Notes: a model not told the origin generated them from the sequence alone. Shown: positions 48,775 through 60,618, numbered from the stretch's first letter. The stretch is DNA of 64,000 nt from Ziziphus jujuba (GCF_031755915.1 NC_083390.1:16399001-16463000); one strand, 5' to 3'. Program-made: numbers and translations.

Positions 48775-48881
48775 ATCTCCACCTTGACACGAATTCCATA
48801 TAAGGAATGGAAAAACATACAAAACTCCAATCTTCGATAAAAGTTGCCATCCTCTTCCACAAAAACCCCTAAAGGCAAAGC

Positions 48882-51800
48882 TCAACAACAAACACCAACC
48901 AAGTCCAAGCAATGCTCAAACTTGGCTACTGGAAGTGCCTTGGTCATCATGTCAGCAGGATTATCATGAGTACTCACCTTGCTGACAACAATATCTCCAC
49001 GAGCAATAACATCACGTACAAAATGATACCGAACATCTATATGTTTTGTCCTCTCGTGAAACATCTGATCCTTAGTGAGATAGATAGCACTCTGACTATC
49101 ACAATTGATGACTGTACTCTCCTGCTCAGAGCTTAACTCACCTATCAACGCCCTTAACCAAATAGCTTCTTTCACCGCTTCAGCTATAGCCATATATTCA
49201 GCTTCTGTAGTTGATAGTGCAACTGTTGCTTGCAAAACAGACTTCCAACTGATAGAAGTATCTCCAAGAGTAAATACATAACCAGTAGTGGACCTCCTCC
49301 TATCAAGGTCCCTAGCAAAATCTGCATCAACATATCCACGTACACCCTCCTTACTTCCACCAAACTCTAAACAAGTGTTAGTAGTGCCTCTCAAGTACCT
49401 TAGAATCCACTTGACAGCTTGCCAGTGTTGTTTGCCAGGATTAGCCATATACCGGCTCACAACACTAACAGCATGTGCAATGTCAGGACGGGTACACACC
49501 ATAGCATACATCAAACTACCAACAGCACTAGAATAAGGAACATGTGACATATACTCAATATCTCTATCCGACTGTGGTGACATATCAGCAGACAATCTAA
49601 AATGAGTAGCTAATGGAGTACTTACAGGTTTAGCGTTCTTCATTCCAAAACGCTCCAGAACTTTCTCAACAAAAGATCTTTGAGTCAAGAAAAGTTTACC
49701 TGCAGATCTATCTCTCTCAATCTCCATACCAAGAATCTTCTTTGCCGCTCCCAAATCTTTCATCTCAAATTCACCACTCAATTCTGCTTTCAATCTGTTG
49801 ATATCGGATTTCTTCTTGGCCACTATCAGCATATCATCAACATAAAGCAACAAATAGATAAATGAGCCATCTTCCAACTTCCTAAAATACACACAGCTAT
49901 CATATTGGCTTCTAGAATAGCCATGGCTAAACATAAACCCATCAAACCGCTTGTACCACTGACGAGGGGATTGCTTCAAACCATACAAGGACCTTTTCAA
50001 CAAACACACATGATCCTCTTTTCCTTCAACCTCGAAACCTTCGGGTTGCTGCATATAAATTGTCCCCTCAAGCTCACCATGCAAGAAAGCGGTCTTCACA
50101 TCTAGTTGCTCCAACTCTAAATCATGCATAGCAACTAGCGCTAACAAAGCACGAATAGAAGTATGTTTAACGACAGGGGAAAATATATCATTAAAATCAA
50201 CTCCCTGTACCTGTGAATACCCCTTCGCTACTAAACGTGCTTTGTACCTCGCATCTTCAACACTAGGAATGCCTTCTTTCTTTTTGTAGACCCACTTGCA
50301 TCCCACAATCTTCTTACCCTCTGGAGGTAATGCTAACTCCCAAGTGTGGTTCTTATGAAGCGACTCCACCTCTTCCTGCATAGCAATTAACTACTTTGCA
50401 GAATCCTCACATGAAATGGCTTCATGATAGTTGCAAGGATCACTGGGACTCTCGATCTCCTGTGCTGCAACACAAGCAAAAGTGACATAGTCTGCTAAAC
50501 TAGAGGGCTTCTTGATCTCCCTGCGAGGTCTATCCTTGGCAATCGAATGCTCCTGCACCTCCTCAATTCTCTCTTCTTCCACATGAGTGGGTGTCTCAAA
50601 TGGGCCTGAAACTGAACCATTCTGTGAAGTACTTACTTCCTCCACCCTAAACTCCACCTGCTTTGGCACACTGTCTGAAACAACGAGCTCCCCTTTTGGA
50701 TGCAGCATTGCCATCTCATCAAACACAACATCCCTGCTAATCACAACCTTAGATGACTTTGGATCAGGAAGCCAAACTCTATATCCTTTTACACCCTGCG
50801 GGTAACCAAGAAATATGCCCTTCTTCGATCTAGGCTCAAGCTTACCATCATTAACATGAACATAGGCAGGGCATCCAAACACCTTCAAATCTAAATAATT
50901 AGCAGGTTTTCCAGACCATACCTCTTCAGGAGTCTTGCAATCGATTGCTGCCGATGGAGAACGATTCACCAAGTAGCAAGCTGTAGCAGCTGCTTCTGCC
51001 CAAAAATCCTGTGCTAACCCAGAATTCGACAGCATGCATCGGACTTTCTCCATAAGAGTTCTGTTCATCCGCTCAGCCACACCATTTTGCTGTGGAGTTC
51101 CTCTAACTGTGAGATGTCTAACAATCCCTTTGTTTCTACAAAACTCATTGAAAACACCATCACAGAACTCCAATCCATTATCTGTACGAAGGCGCTTCAC
51201 CCTTCTTTCCGTCTGCTTCTCTACCAAAGCTTTCCATTGCTTGAAGATAGCAAATACGTCATTCTTGTGCTTCAAGAAATATACCCAGACCTTCCTGGAG
51301 AAATCATCAATGAAGGTCAACATATATCTGCCACCACCCTTAGAAGCAGTACGTGCAGGTCCCCAAAGATCTGAATGAATGTAGTCTAGAGTACCTTTGG
51401 TTTTGTGAATTCCAGTACTGAAGCTAACTCTCTTCTGTTTCCCAAACACACAATGTTCACAAAACTCCAACTTCGAGATACTCCGATCACCAAGCAAACT
51501 CCGTTTGCTCAACATCGCCAAACCTTTCTCACTCATATGGCCCAATCTCATATGCCACAAACGAGTAACATCCGAATCTGACATGGATACTTAAACAGCA
51601 GCCGACCCCATTACCACAGAACCCTGTAGCCTATATAATGTACCAACCAGGCTAGCTTTCATCACCACCAAAGCACCCTTCAGAACCCTCAAAACTCCAC
51701 CTCCACCAGCAAAAGAACAACCAGACTTGTCCAAAGCAGATAAAGAAATTAAATTTTTAGACATATCTGGAACGTGACGTACCTCAGATAGTGTTCTGAT

Positions 51801-52826
51801 AATTCCATCATGCATCTTCACCCTTACAGTTCCAATGTCGATGACACAGCAAGGATGATCATCTCCCATCAGCACAACACCTTTATCCACCGGAACATAA
51901 GAAGAGAACCAATCCCTATGGAGACAGATGTGAAACGAACAGGCTGAATCCAAAATCCATCCCTGCTTGCCCGAACTATCCTCAGTCACTGAATAAACAT
52001 CTCCATCTTCAATTTCCTCATGTGCGACACTGGCTTCAGCATGTTCCTTACTCTTTTCATTATTGTTATTCTGAAGCTTACGACATTCAGTTTTGATGTG
52101 CCCCTTTTTCTTACAGTAGTGACAAATAAGGTTTCTGAACCTTGACTTCGATCTTGGCCGACTACCACCATTGTTATTTTGATCTCTAGATGATGTTCTA
52201 CCTTTAACAATCAAACCCTCTCCTCCGGAACTCCCAAAATTATTGTTATCCGAACTGCTGGTCAACTCCTTATCAAACAACTCTTTAGAATATAAAGAAG
52301 CTTTCACGTCCTCCAATTTTAGGGTTTTATTACTGTAAATCAAAGTCTCCCTAAAATTTTTATACGATGGAGGTAAGGAACGCAGTAGCATTAGGGCCTG
52401 ATCTTCATCATCATATTTAATATTCATGTTCGCCAGATCCAACAAAATAGTAGAAAAGTCATCTATGTGTGTTTTAATAGATGTACCTTCAACCATAGAA
52501 AGGGTGTATAGACGGTGCTTCGCAATCAGTTTCGTTGTGAGATTCTTTGTGATGTACAAAGATTCCAACTTGTCCCATAAGTCCTTTGTTGTCTTCTGAT
52601 CAAGGACCTCCCTCAAAACTTCATTGGACAAGCATAGCTGAATGGTGGATAGGGCACGCTCATCAACCTCGGCTTTCTTTTCGGCATCCCACGAAGACGG
52701 CATCTGCTCCTTGCCAACCAACGCCTTGTGTAAACCGTTCTGTGTCAAAATCGCCTTCATCTTGACTTGCCACATGGAGAAACTCATGTTGCGCTCAAAT
52801 TTCTCAATGTCGAACTTTGTTGCCAT
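48882..52826 (-). pseudogene. Copia gag-pol polyprotein, one frame with two nonsense codons
   Basis: The start is MATKFDIEKFERNMSF at 52826. A longer frame to 52886 begins inside the primer site and is less likely. The order is: gag with the CCHC knuckle CHYCKKKGHIKTEC; protease with LDSACSFH; GAG-pre-integrase [12 protein letters not shown]; integrase with [17 protein letters not shown] and [14 protein letters not shown]; reverse transcriptase with [12 protein letters not shown] (YVDD at 49833-49844); and RNase H with RRSTTGY and TEAEYMA. The frame is kept across the whole length, about 1,314 codons plus stop. It is broken only by TAA at 51591-51593 (after GSAAV) and TAG at 50391-50393. The TAG replaces the Trp normally found before the AM-EE-SL-N-TWEL start of the RT. 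The element was active until recently but cannot now make a full polyprotein. Confidence 0.95.
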
Positions 52827-52873
52827 GATCGAAAGAAAAAAGAAAAGAACAAATTCCCAAATAGATCGACGCG

Positions 52874-52887
52874 GCTCTGATACCACT
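52874..52887 (-). promoter_or_regulatory. Copia primer-binding site (tRNA-Met)
   Basis: On the minus strand, TGGTATCAGAGCC lies two bases after the end of the 5' LTR (...AGTAACA, then AG). It is complementary to the 3' end of initiator tRNA-Met, the usual Copia primer. Only about 50 bases separate it from the gag start. Confidence 0.85.
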
Positions 52888-53285
52888 TGTTACTTAATTG
52901 GGAGAAAAACAAATAGCAACAGAAACAAAGAAAGCGAAGAACAAACACACAGTTTACGTGGAAACCCTTGACGGGAAAAACCACGGGCAGGGAGAAGCAA
53001 ATCCAATATCGAAAGATTTGTACAAGGTGAGCCAAATTTCGAGATACCCTAAAAACCCCAATGACGGCCGAACAAAAATACAGATATATATATAGTACAG
53101 AAGAAACCCTAAAATTGAACAGGTCCATACCACGGGGGCGCTGCCCCCGCACCCCCTATCGGCTCGAGACCTCCGCTTCCACCACAGAACCCCAAATTTT
53201 TCTCCAAAATTTAGTTTCACCAAATGGGTCGCACCGCGAGCTTTTCGGATCGGGTCAACAAGAATTCGGGTCACAAACTCTAACA
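52888..53285 (-). repeat. 5' LTR of the Copia element
   Basis: On the minus strand it runs from TGTTAGAGTTTGTGACCC (at 53285) to AATTAAGTAACA (at 52888), with TG...CA ends. The outer flank is sulfotransferase sequence ending CCAATAC. Confidence 0.9.
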
Positions 53286-53696
53286 GTATTGGTTCCCGAA
53301 CCTGTTGGTCTCAGCTTATTTGTGAAATGCCACAACGAAACGAAAGTGTCTTTTGGGTTTCTACACAAATAGACAATTTTACAAGCAGAGAGCTTGACAG
53401 ATTCAGGAAGCGAAACATAGGGTAAATGGGTCGAAAACAGTCTTGGGGATGCCAAGGAAGTAAGATCAGGGAGTTGGTTTTCAAGGTATAGACCAATGTC
53501 CAAGAAAGGCACAAGCACATGGGGGTTGTTTTTTAGCAAAGGGTGTCTTTCGAGGTTTGGATAGTTGACACGGTTGAGTAGAGAGAATGCAATTGCTTTG
53601 AGCCATGTTGTACCTGATTTCGGATTGCTAACGAGGAAGATATCGTTATGCTTAGCTTGGAAGTGTTTCTGACATGAAAGAACTCCTGGCAAATGC
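53286..53696 (-). pseudogene. Second sulfotransferase fragment, nearly identical to part of the first
   Basis: It matches 47917-48327 with only three obvious differences in about 410 bases. It runs from LPGVLSCQKHFQAK, through an unmutated PKSGTTWLKA loop and RNPKDTFVSLWHF, to TGSGTNT, where the Copia 5' LTR begins. In this fragment the Pro and Lys that are mutated in the other copy are intact. The upstream (N-terminal) side is cut at 53696, and the rest of the gene, after GTNT, is absent on this side. Confidence 0.9.
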
Positions 53697-53715
53697 TAAC
53701 GAGGAAGATATCGTT
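53694..53715. repeat. 22-bp junction duplication at the broken end of the sulfotransferase fragment
   Basis: TGCTAACGAGGAAGATATCG plus TT at 53694-53715 repeats 53626-53647 exactly. It is joined to the fragment end through a shared TGC. To its right is unrelated T-rich DNA. Confidence 0.9.
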
Positions 53716-54384
53716 TTTTTGTTTTTTTTTAATTTAATTTTTATTTAGTTTTTTATGGATAAAGAATGATATTTTATAGAAAAATATTGTTTATGTTTAT
53801 TAATGAATGATCACCAATATGATCTACATGTCATATGACAATTTAAATTATTTCCATTAAAGTATTTATTTTTACGGTTTCAAATAAAAAAATTAAATAT
53901 CCATATAAAAATTTACTACATAAGCTAGCGATTTTTATTTGTGATGATAAATAACAAACTATATTTTAGAAGGTACTCTAGCAATATTCTTCATCCATGT
54001 TATTTATTTATTTTTTACAAAAAAATCTATTATTACATGTACCATTAAATGAAGTTACATATATTTCTATAAAATATTGTGATAGTAGCAATAGAAATTG
54101 TGCAGCACCAAATAAAAATAATATAAAATATAAATAGAGAAGATTTGGCTCTTTATATATTTTGAGAACTAAATTAGCTTTTTATTAAAAAAAAATAAAT
54201 TAAAAAGTGGTTCTGAGCTCATTTTTAGGTTTGACTCTTTAAAATAATAAATATGATACAAATAAAGAATCCTTTTAGGATACTATAATTAAGCTAAAAA
54301 CATCCTTAATAAAAAAAATGATCTTTCTTGATCACTAAAAATATATTAAAAAAGAAAAAAAAAGTATTATAAATAAATATAAGA
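53716..54384. other. AT-rich intergenic DNA, nothing recognised
   Basis: No protein-like frame was found. The abrupt loss of sulfotransferase similarity at 53716 marks a rearrangement breakpoint. Confidence 0.5.
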
Positions 54385-54645
54385 TCTGTGAAACACTGGT
54401 AGGCTAATTATTAATAAGCTACCTGATATCCAATATTGCTTGAGTGTGGGACAATAATAGTTTAAATATAAAAATAATCATTCTTTTATCATGTATGATC
54501 TTTTCAAAATAGTTGTTTGTCGAACTCTAAGATTAAGTATGCTTTAATGGAAAGCAATCTCAGACCTATAAAAGCATTCTTAAGATAAATGACCTTTTAG
54601 AAAATTTAAACAAAACCACGCACATACTCAAATGAAAGTAATATC
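54385..54645 (+). mobile_element. Decayed Cassandra LTR remnant
   Basis: The order of strings follows the Cassandra LTRs at 32896-33756. It reads GAAACACTGGTAGGCTA, GATATCCAATATTGCTTGAG, AATCATTCTTTTATCATG, CTTTTCAAAATAG and AAGATTAAGTATGCTTTAATG. A 5S-like ATTCTTAAGATAAATGACCT and TTTAAACAAAACC close the series. It is much diverged and AT-shifted, and its ends are not well defined. Confidence 0.55.
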
Positions 54646-54783
54646 AGAATGGGTAAGATTCCGAGAAATTTAAATAAAATTCTAAAACCTATACTGTCTA
54701 GAATGCAATGTCAATTTTTTTTAAATGCATCCATAAATGTATTTGCATCATTGCATTTTTTTTTCTTTTTAAGTATGCAATGA

Positions 54784-54786
<3 letters not shown>

Positions 54787-54838
<52 letters not shown>
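54787..54838. repeat. (AT)n microsatellite
   Basis: An alternating AT tract of about 50 bases. Confidence 0.95.
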
Positions 54839-56633
54839 ATATATTTATTGCACACACTGAATTAGGTACATTTGATCCTGATATGCACTTTCAATTTAAA
54901 ATTATTTCTTTCTTAACATAACATATGTATACGGGCTGGTATATATTTATATACTATGAAGAATTGGTTCCATGAACGAAAATATTTTACAATTTATTGA
55001 CAATTATACTAGTCATTAAATAGAAAAATGTTATTTGTTATTATTGGTTATCATTTATCAATAGGATTTCTATATCAAATAGGAATTTAAATTATTATCA
55101 TTAGATGATTCATTTTTAAAATTTTAAATTAAAAAATAATATAATTAAATATACTAATTAAAATTTATCATATAAAATAATTACTGTCACCAATAATAAC
55201 AAATAACAAAACTTTATCAAATATGGTTCATCTATGAGTTCATAACTATTTTGCTTAATAGATATTATAACTTGCAAAAATTTTTTAATCGCTATTTAAT
55301 TAAAAATATCATTTATTTATTATTTCTTAATAAAGGTAAAAAATTTTCTCGAAGCAGAACTAGTTTAGCACATTTGTAAAAGTAAAAACACATATAGTAA
55401 CACTGTATAATGAATACTTATGAGACTATGAAATATTATTAATAAAGGATTAGTTGTTTATCAGTGAGTGAATAATTTATTAATTTATTGGCAAATAAAT
55501 ATTTATCGATTTAAATAGAATATATTTATTTTTTTTGTCTTACCAAGACACATTTATAACTATTTATAAAAGGACATATTTGATGTATTTATAATATATA
55601 TATATATTATATGTGCGTATAAAATTTTAAACATTAACATGTAAACATAGAAAAGTTAATATAAATATTCATTTACCCCCAAAAAATTAATGTTATATTT
55701 ATTCAAAGGTACCATAAATATGATCTAGATGATAGTTATGTGTTACCAATTGTTTTTTCAAAAGAGGCTTTTAAGGTCATAATAATTTTAAATAATTATT
55801 TGCTATAAAAAAAAATCATATATAATGTATGTATATAAAAAAATAAAAAAAAAATTAGAGTTTGGTTTGGGTACAACAAATAAGCAAAAAATTTAGATTG
55901 ATATTTTGGGAAAGAAAAAAAAAGCCAATATTAATATTAATTTTTACAAATTTAATTTATTGTAAATCTTAAAAGAATTCCTAAAAAAATATTCTTATTT
56001 TATATATTTAAAGAAATTGTTCAACATTTATTTATTAAAGTTTTATTGTACTTTTACTTGTTCTCATGCAAATTCAATAAATTCAAATTATTGATTATAA
56101 TATATAATATTAAACTACGCCCATCTTTTTCTCTCTGTAGATGAAAAAACATCTTATTTAAAAAATAAATTTTAAGAGACAATATTTATTTAATCTAAAA
56201 TTTTAAAAATTTTAAAAATATTTAAAAATTTATAGAGAAATTTAGATTTTAAAAAAATTTATACAAATTTAATAATATTTATTTATATTTTAATATATTT
56301 TATAAAAATTTATTAAAAATTAAATATTTTTAATTAAAATTTTTTAAAATTTACAATCAAAAAATTATTATTTTTAAAAAAAAATTTAAAAAATAATAAA
56401 TTTTAATGAATTTAAAAATATTTTAAAAATAAAATTATAAAAAAAATTATTGATATAAAATTCAATCTTAACTTCAAAAATTTCGTTTGATTTTTATAAA
56501 TTATTATAAAATTTATTGAATTGAATTCAATCAAATCTTTTAAAATTTATAACTCATTTTAAATTTATTAAATTTTATATTAAATATATTTTTTTTACCA
56601 CAAATAAATACAAAATGTGCATATGTCCCCTCC

Positions 56634-56635
<2 letters not shown>
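54839..56635. other. Extremely AT-rich DNA, no gene
   Basis: The segment 56150-56600 is almost wholly A and T, with overlapping runs such as TTTAAAAATTTTAAAAAT. No transposon ends were recognised. Confidence 0.5.
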
Positions 56636-56695
<60 letters not shown>

Positions 56696-56800
56696 CGTAA
56701 TAGACACCAATTAATAGACACCAATTATTTGCATCTCTCTCTCTCTCTCTCTCTTGCGTAATAGACACCAATTATTTGCAAATAATTAGGTACTCATAAG

Positions 56801-56833
<33 letters not shown>

Positions 56834-56885
56834 CGTAATACAAACCAATTATTTGCAAATAATGTTATAGGTAATCATAAGAATG
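56636..56885. repeat. (CT)n-anchored tandem repeat, three units
   Basis: A unit made of a CT run followed by TTGCGTAATA-ACA--CCAATTATTTGCA occurs three times, near 56636, 56737 and 56805. The CT runs differ in length, about 57, 20 and 28 bases. The first unit also has ATAGACACCAATTA duplicated inside it. The pattern fits repeated local duplication plus slippage. Confidence 0.9.
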
Positions 56886-57257
56886 AATATTTTTAGAACT
56901 GTACCTCAGTTTTGGAAGATATGCTGACCAAAAAAGAAGATATGCCTTGTTTCTTATCGAAAATAGAAGATATGCTGACATGGCACAATCCATTGATGGC
57001 ACCTTATTAAATATTTAAAAACTAAAAATCTATTTAAATAATTCATTATCTTTTGTATAATAATCTTTTGTATACGTCATATTATAATGTCTTCTAGAAG
57101 CTGAGTACGTGGATATGTTTTTCCGGTTATTTTAAAGTGTACCAAATAGTAATGATTCACGATGAATATCATAACTTAATTAAAATAGAGCAAAAGAACA
57201 AATTATTTATTTCAGCCAAAAAAAAAAAAAAAAAGGAACAAATTATTTAACATAATT

Positions 57258-57335
57258 AAACTAGATGTGTGGCTAATTAAATTTGGATGTTATATTTCTC
57301 AGGGATTTCTCGTAAATAAGCCACACATCTAGTTT
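57258..57335. repeat. Perfect 17-bp inverted repeat with a 44-base loop
   Basis: AAACTAGATGTGTGGCT at 57258-57274 pairs exactly with AGCCACACATCTAGTTT at 57319-57335. A degenerate third piece, AGCCACACGTGTAGATTTA, follows at about 57357. No transposon ends or gene were recognised around it. Confidence 0.85.
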
Positions 57336-57984
57336 AAGGGAAAAAAAAAAAAAAAAAGCCACACGTGTAGATTTATGCAATGATCGATGTATAGGATAAG
57401 CAATATTCAATTATTGAATAAGCTTGATAAAAAATAAATTATATTATTAATGTAATTTAATTAAATTTATCAGTTTTTAACATTTGGGTCGGGAGATTCA
57501 ATAAATTCATTATTCTTGTCTAAAGAAGAATGGCTTTGCTAGTAAATTATCTCCAAAAAAGAATTGATTATTTAACTATAAGACTTTCCATATTCATGTT
57601 AAAGGGGCATGGTCATTAAAAGTTAGTAAATTCTTTTTTTGACTGCATTAAAAGTTAGTAATTAAGATTTATTAAAATGCAAATGTATTCAGTATTTTGT
57701 AAAAATATTATTAATATTTAGGATATTTAAAAAGTTATTGATTTGAAAAGATTTTAAAAAATAATAAATTTTAATAGATTTTAAAAAAAATATAAATTAA
57801 ATATGTGCATTTAAAATCCTATTTCTATTTCAAGGATTTTCCAAAATTCTTATAAATTATATATAAAATTTAAAAAATTCTATAACAATTCATGAATTAC
57901 TTTAAAATCTATCATTCTTTTTTAATTCATTATACTCTAATTAAATAAAACTTTACATAATCGTGATAAAGGGGTATAATTGAG

Positions 57985-58730
57985 TCAGGGTGTGCTTGGG
58001 CCAGATTAGGCGGGTTTTTCATTTTCAACCAACCAGAGCTAAATACATCGGGTTCAAGATTTATAAACCCAAAATTGATCAAGTCTTTAAAATACCCAAA
58101 CTACATCGACAATATGATTTTCAGATTGGATTAGGTTGGTAGTCGACTTTTTATACGAGGCAAAAAAAACTTGTAGAAAATGGTAGAGAAACACAAAATT
58201 TATTAAACCCCATCTTTGTAAAAAGAAAGAGGGTTAGAGACCGAGAGAGGCGAGATTGGATATTAGAGATAATGGAAAAGATGAAAACTTGTAATAGGCC
58301 TGAGAAATGTTAATGGCTGCTTGAGGTGGTGTGGAAACGAAGTTGGGAGTGATTGAAGGAAAATTGATGCGGGTTGGCATGTGAAACAGGTTGAAATTTT
58401 AAAATTGAAAAGAAGTAATTGTAAAGGTGTCAATGCTTGTGAAAACGTGCAAAAAGTGGAAAGGGGAGAAGTATGAGGGTGCTAGCAAAAAAATATGTAT
58501 TGAAATGTAAAAGCTTACAAAAGAAATGGAAATGCTTTATAATCGGTCGGTCGGTAGAGTTTAAAGTAAAAATTATACCAACTCGCTAAGCGACTGATTT
58601 ATATCAGGTTGGACAGTAAAATAAACCTGCCAATCGATGAAAAACATATCAAACCCATTCATTGTACGTCGATTTGGGTTGATTTGGATGGGTTATTCAG
58701 GTCAGCTTATCTTTTGCACATTCCTAACTC
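57985..58730. mobile_element. Possible hAT-like non-autonomous element
   Basis: The left end reads CAGGGTGTGCTTGGGCC, and the right end, inverted, reads TAGGAATGTGCAAAAG. Both have inward sequence rich in GGGTT/AACCC-type words (GGCGGGTTTTT, GGTTGGATT, GATTTGGGTTGATTTGG). Ends of the form C/TAGGG-TGTGC with such subterminal words occur in plant hAT MITEs. I could not find an 8-bp target duplication, so this is tentative. Confidence 0.35.
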
Positions 58731-59094
58731 TATGAAAACAGATCAATATTAAAAATTACTGTTTGTTTAGATAATAATTAAGTTTAAATTTCTCCCATCC
58801 TTAGTATTAAAAAAAGCGTGTAATTGAAAGTTCAACCATTTGAAAAAATTGATGTATTTTAAGTTTTTAACCCTCATTTTTCCTACTTTCACTATTTATC
58901 CCTTGATTATCATATTCATTTTTTTATTAATTAAAAAAAAAAAACACTTTCAAACCTACAAACTTTTTCGCACATCCTGACATTAAAAGTAATGAATGTG
59001 GATAATGTGATGAAGATTGTGATGAGTGTTTTTAATGAATTTTATTTGGGTTTTCATTTTGATGACATAGGTGGCTAAAGCAAAAATAAAGATA

Positions 59095-59759
59095 CAGTAA
59101 AACCTCGATACGTTAATCTTCAATAAATGAATAATGTTGCTAAAGGGATAAAATTATTTGATATCCATTTGTATCGGTGTACTAAATGAATAAATTTGCT
59201 AAATATATAAAATAATATTTTTTTAAGATCTATTAAATATATAAATTAATAATTGATTAAACTCATAATAAATAAACAATCTATATAAACATTTACCATA
59301 CATAATAAAAAAATTTACTTAATGGCTTTTATTTTTTTCCAATTTAGTTTTTTTTTTTCTCTCTAAACCTGCATTTAATTTTTTTTTCCAATATTTAAAA
59401 GAAAAAGAAATAAGATTTGAAATAATTTGCCTTTGCATTTATCAATGAGATTCTTCGCATTAGTTGATTTATGTTAAGGTTAAATTCTCTATGTTAATTA
59501 CGTGTTCTTTATTTGTTGATTGAATAGTGATTAATCTCATGATTGTAGATTTAATCAAACTTGATTGACCTTTTCCTTTATTAATATATATTATAGTTAG
59601 TAAAACTATTTCACTAAAATAGTATAAAATTCTTTTTTAAATTAATAAATATTCATTTATTGATAAATCAATAAATTATTCATTTATCAATAAATTAATA
59701 ATCTCTTTAAATGAATAATTTTTCAGAATCACAAATATTTATTTATAGAGGTTTTATTG
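59095..59759. mobile_element. Emigrant-like MITE, second copy
   Basis: The left end CAGTAAAACCTCGATACG and the right end TTTATAGAGGTTTTATTG are inverted repeats over about 12-18 bases, flanked by TA on both sides. The length is 665 bp, close to the 683-bp copy at 25611. The interiors share GATTAATC/GATCAATC and AATCAAACTTGATTGACC/GATCAATCATGTTTGATC words in opposite orientation. No transposase is encoded. Confidence 0.8.
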
Positions 59760-60110
59760 TACTTTGTTTGGTTAGGTTTTTCAAATAGATTGGTAAGGGG
59801 TTCAAAATGGGTAGTTCAAGAGGTAGTTTTAAATGGGGTTGAGTTTGAAACGACATTGCTAGGCTTTGGATGTGGGGGTTTGATCTAACTTATAATTTGA
59901 AAGAATTCGAGAAATGAAATCCAACCTATGTGACAAGAATTGATTACTTTTTGGTTTTTTGCATCAATGTACATTGAAGTTTACCTTATTATAGTTTGTC
60001 TTACTTTTACTATTTTGATAAAGTATTCATGTTAGCTTAGTTGGGTTTCAAGCTGTACAGCTTGCTAGGTGGTTATTAAATTTAGTTAGTTACAAACCCT
60101 AGTTTGTTAT
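59760..60110. other. Intergenic DNA between the MITE and the old LTR
   Basis: No protein-like frame or repeat end was recognised. Confidence 0.45.
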
Positions 60111-60618
60111 TGTAATAATTCATACCAAAATACCCATGTTATACAAGTTTGATTGGATTTAATCAAGTGGACCGTATGTGGGTCCCATGTTGTTCTATTG
60201 TCAAGGTTTTGATTTGACGATATCATTGTATAAAGTTCATCATACGAGTTTATAGAATGGTGGCTAGCCAACTTATGAGTTTTTTTTATAAACAGTTATG
60301 GTTTTTGGAAGTTTTAAAAATATCAGTAAAATATTAGTATCCAAACTAGTTTTGAATTCGTACTTGCTAATGATCCAAGTTTTATATAAGTGCTAAGAAG
60401 CATGCCCAATAGTGAATAAATCACAAAATATGCATTTTGTCCCCCTAAATTTGAGAAATCTCTTTCCAAATCCATGGGTCCAAAATAGGTTGACCCGTAC
60501 CCAATTTGAATGTCAAATGGGTCATCGTTGTTTTTGTCTTTTTTGGACACCACCCAGCTACATGCACCTAACCATCAAGAAGCCCATCCCACCATCGACA
60601 AAACCCATAAATTTCATG
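60111..60618 (+). mobile_element. Old diverged copy of the 2.85-kb LTR family, left part
   Basis: TGTAATAATTCATACC at 60111 lines up with TGTAACACCCCGTACC of the younger copies. Similarity continues through ACAAGTTTGATTGGA, ATACGAGTTTATAGAATGG, TTTTATATAAG and CCCAATAGTGAATAAAT. It is then cut at 60618 by the younger insertion and resumes at 63472. Its many changes, compared with the two young copies, mark it as older. Confidence 0.75.

Larger units (their letters stand above)
48352..53285 (-). mobile_element. Ty1/Copia LTR retrotransposon, nearly intact (Tnt1-94 type)
   Basis: The element has two LTRs (48352-48774 and 52888-53285) and a tRNA-Met primer site, TGGTATCAGAGCC, next to the right LTR. 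One long gag-pol frame follows, with a polypurine tract AAGGTGGAGAT beside the left LTR. It is transcribed right to left. The LTRs are similar but show about seven substitutions and a 32-bp gap. The left (3') LTR lacks its last seven or so bases, and the DNA beyond it is not a copy of the DNA beyond the right LTR. The usual 5-bp target duplication is therefore missing. It sits inside sulfotransferase sequence. Confidence 0.95.
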
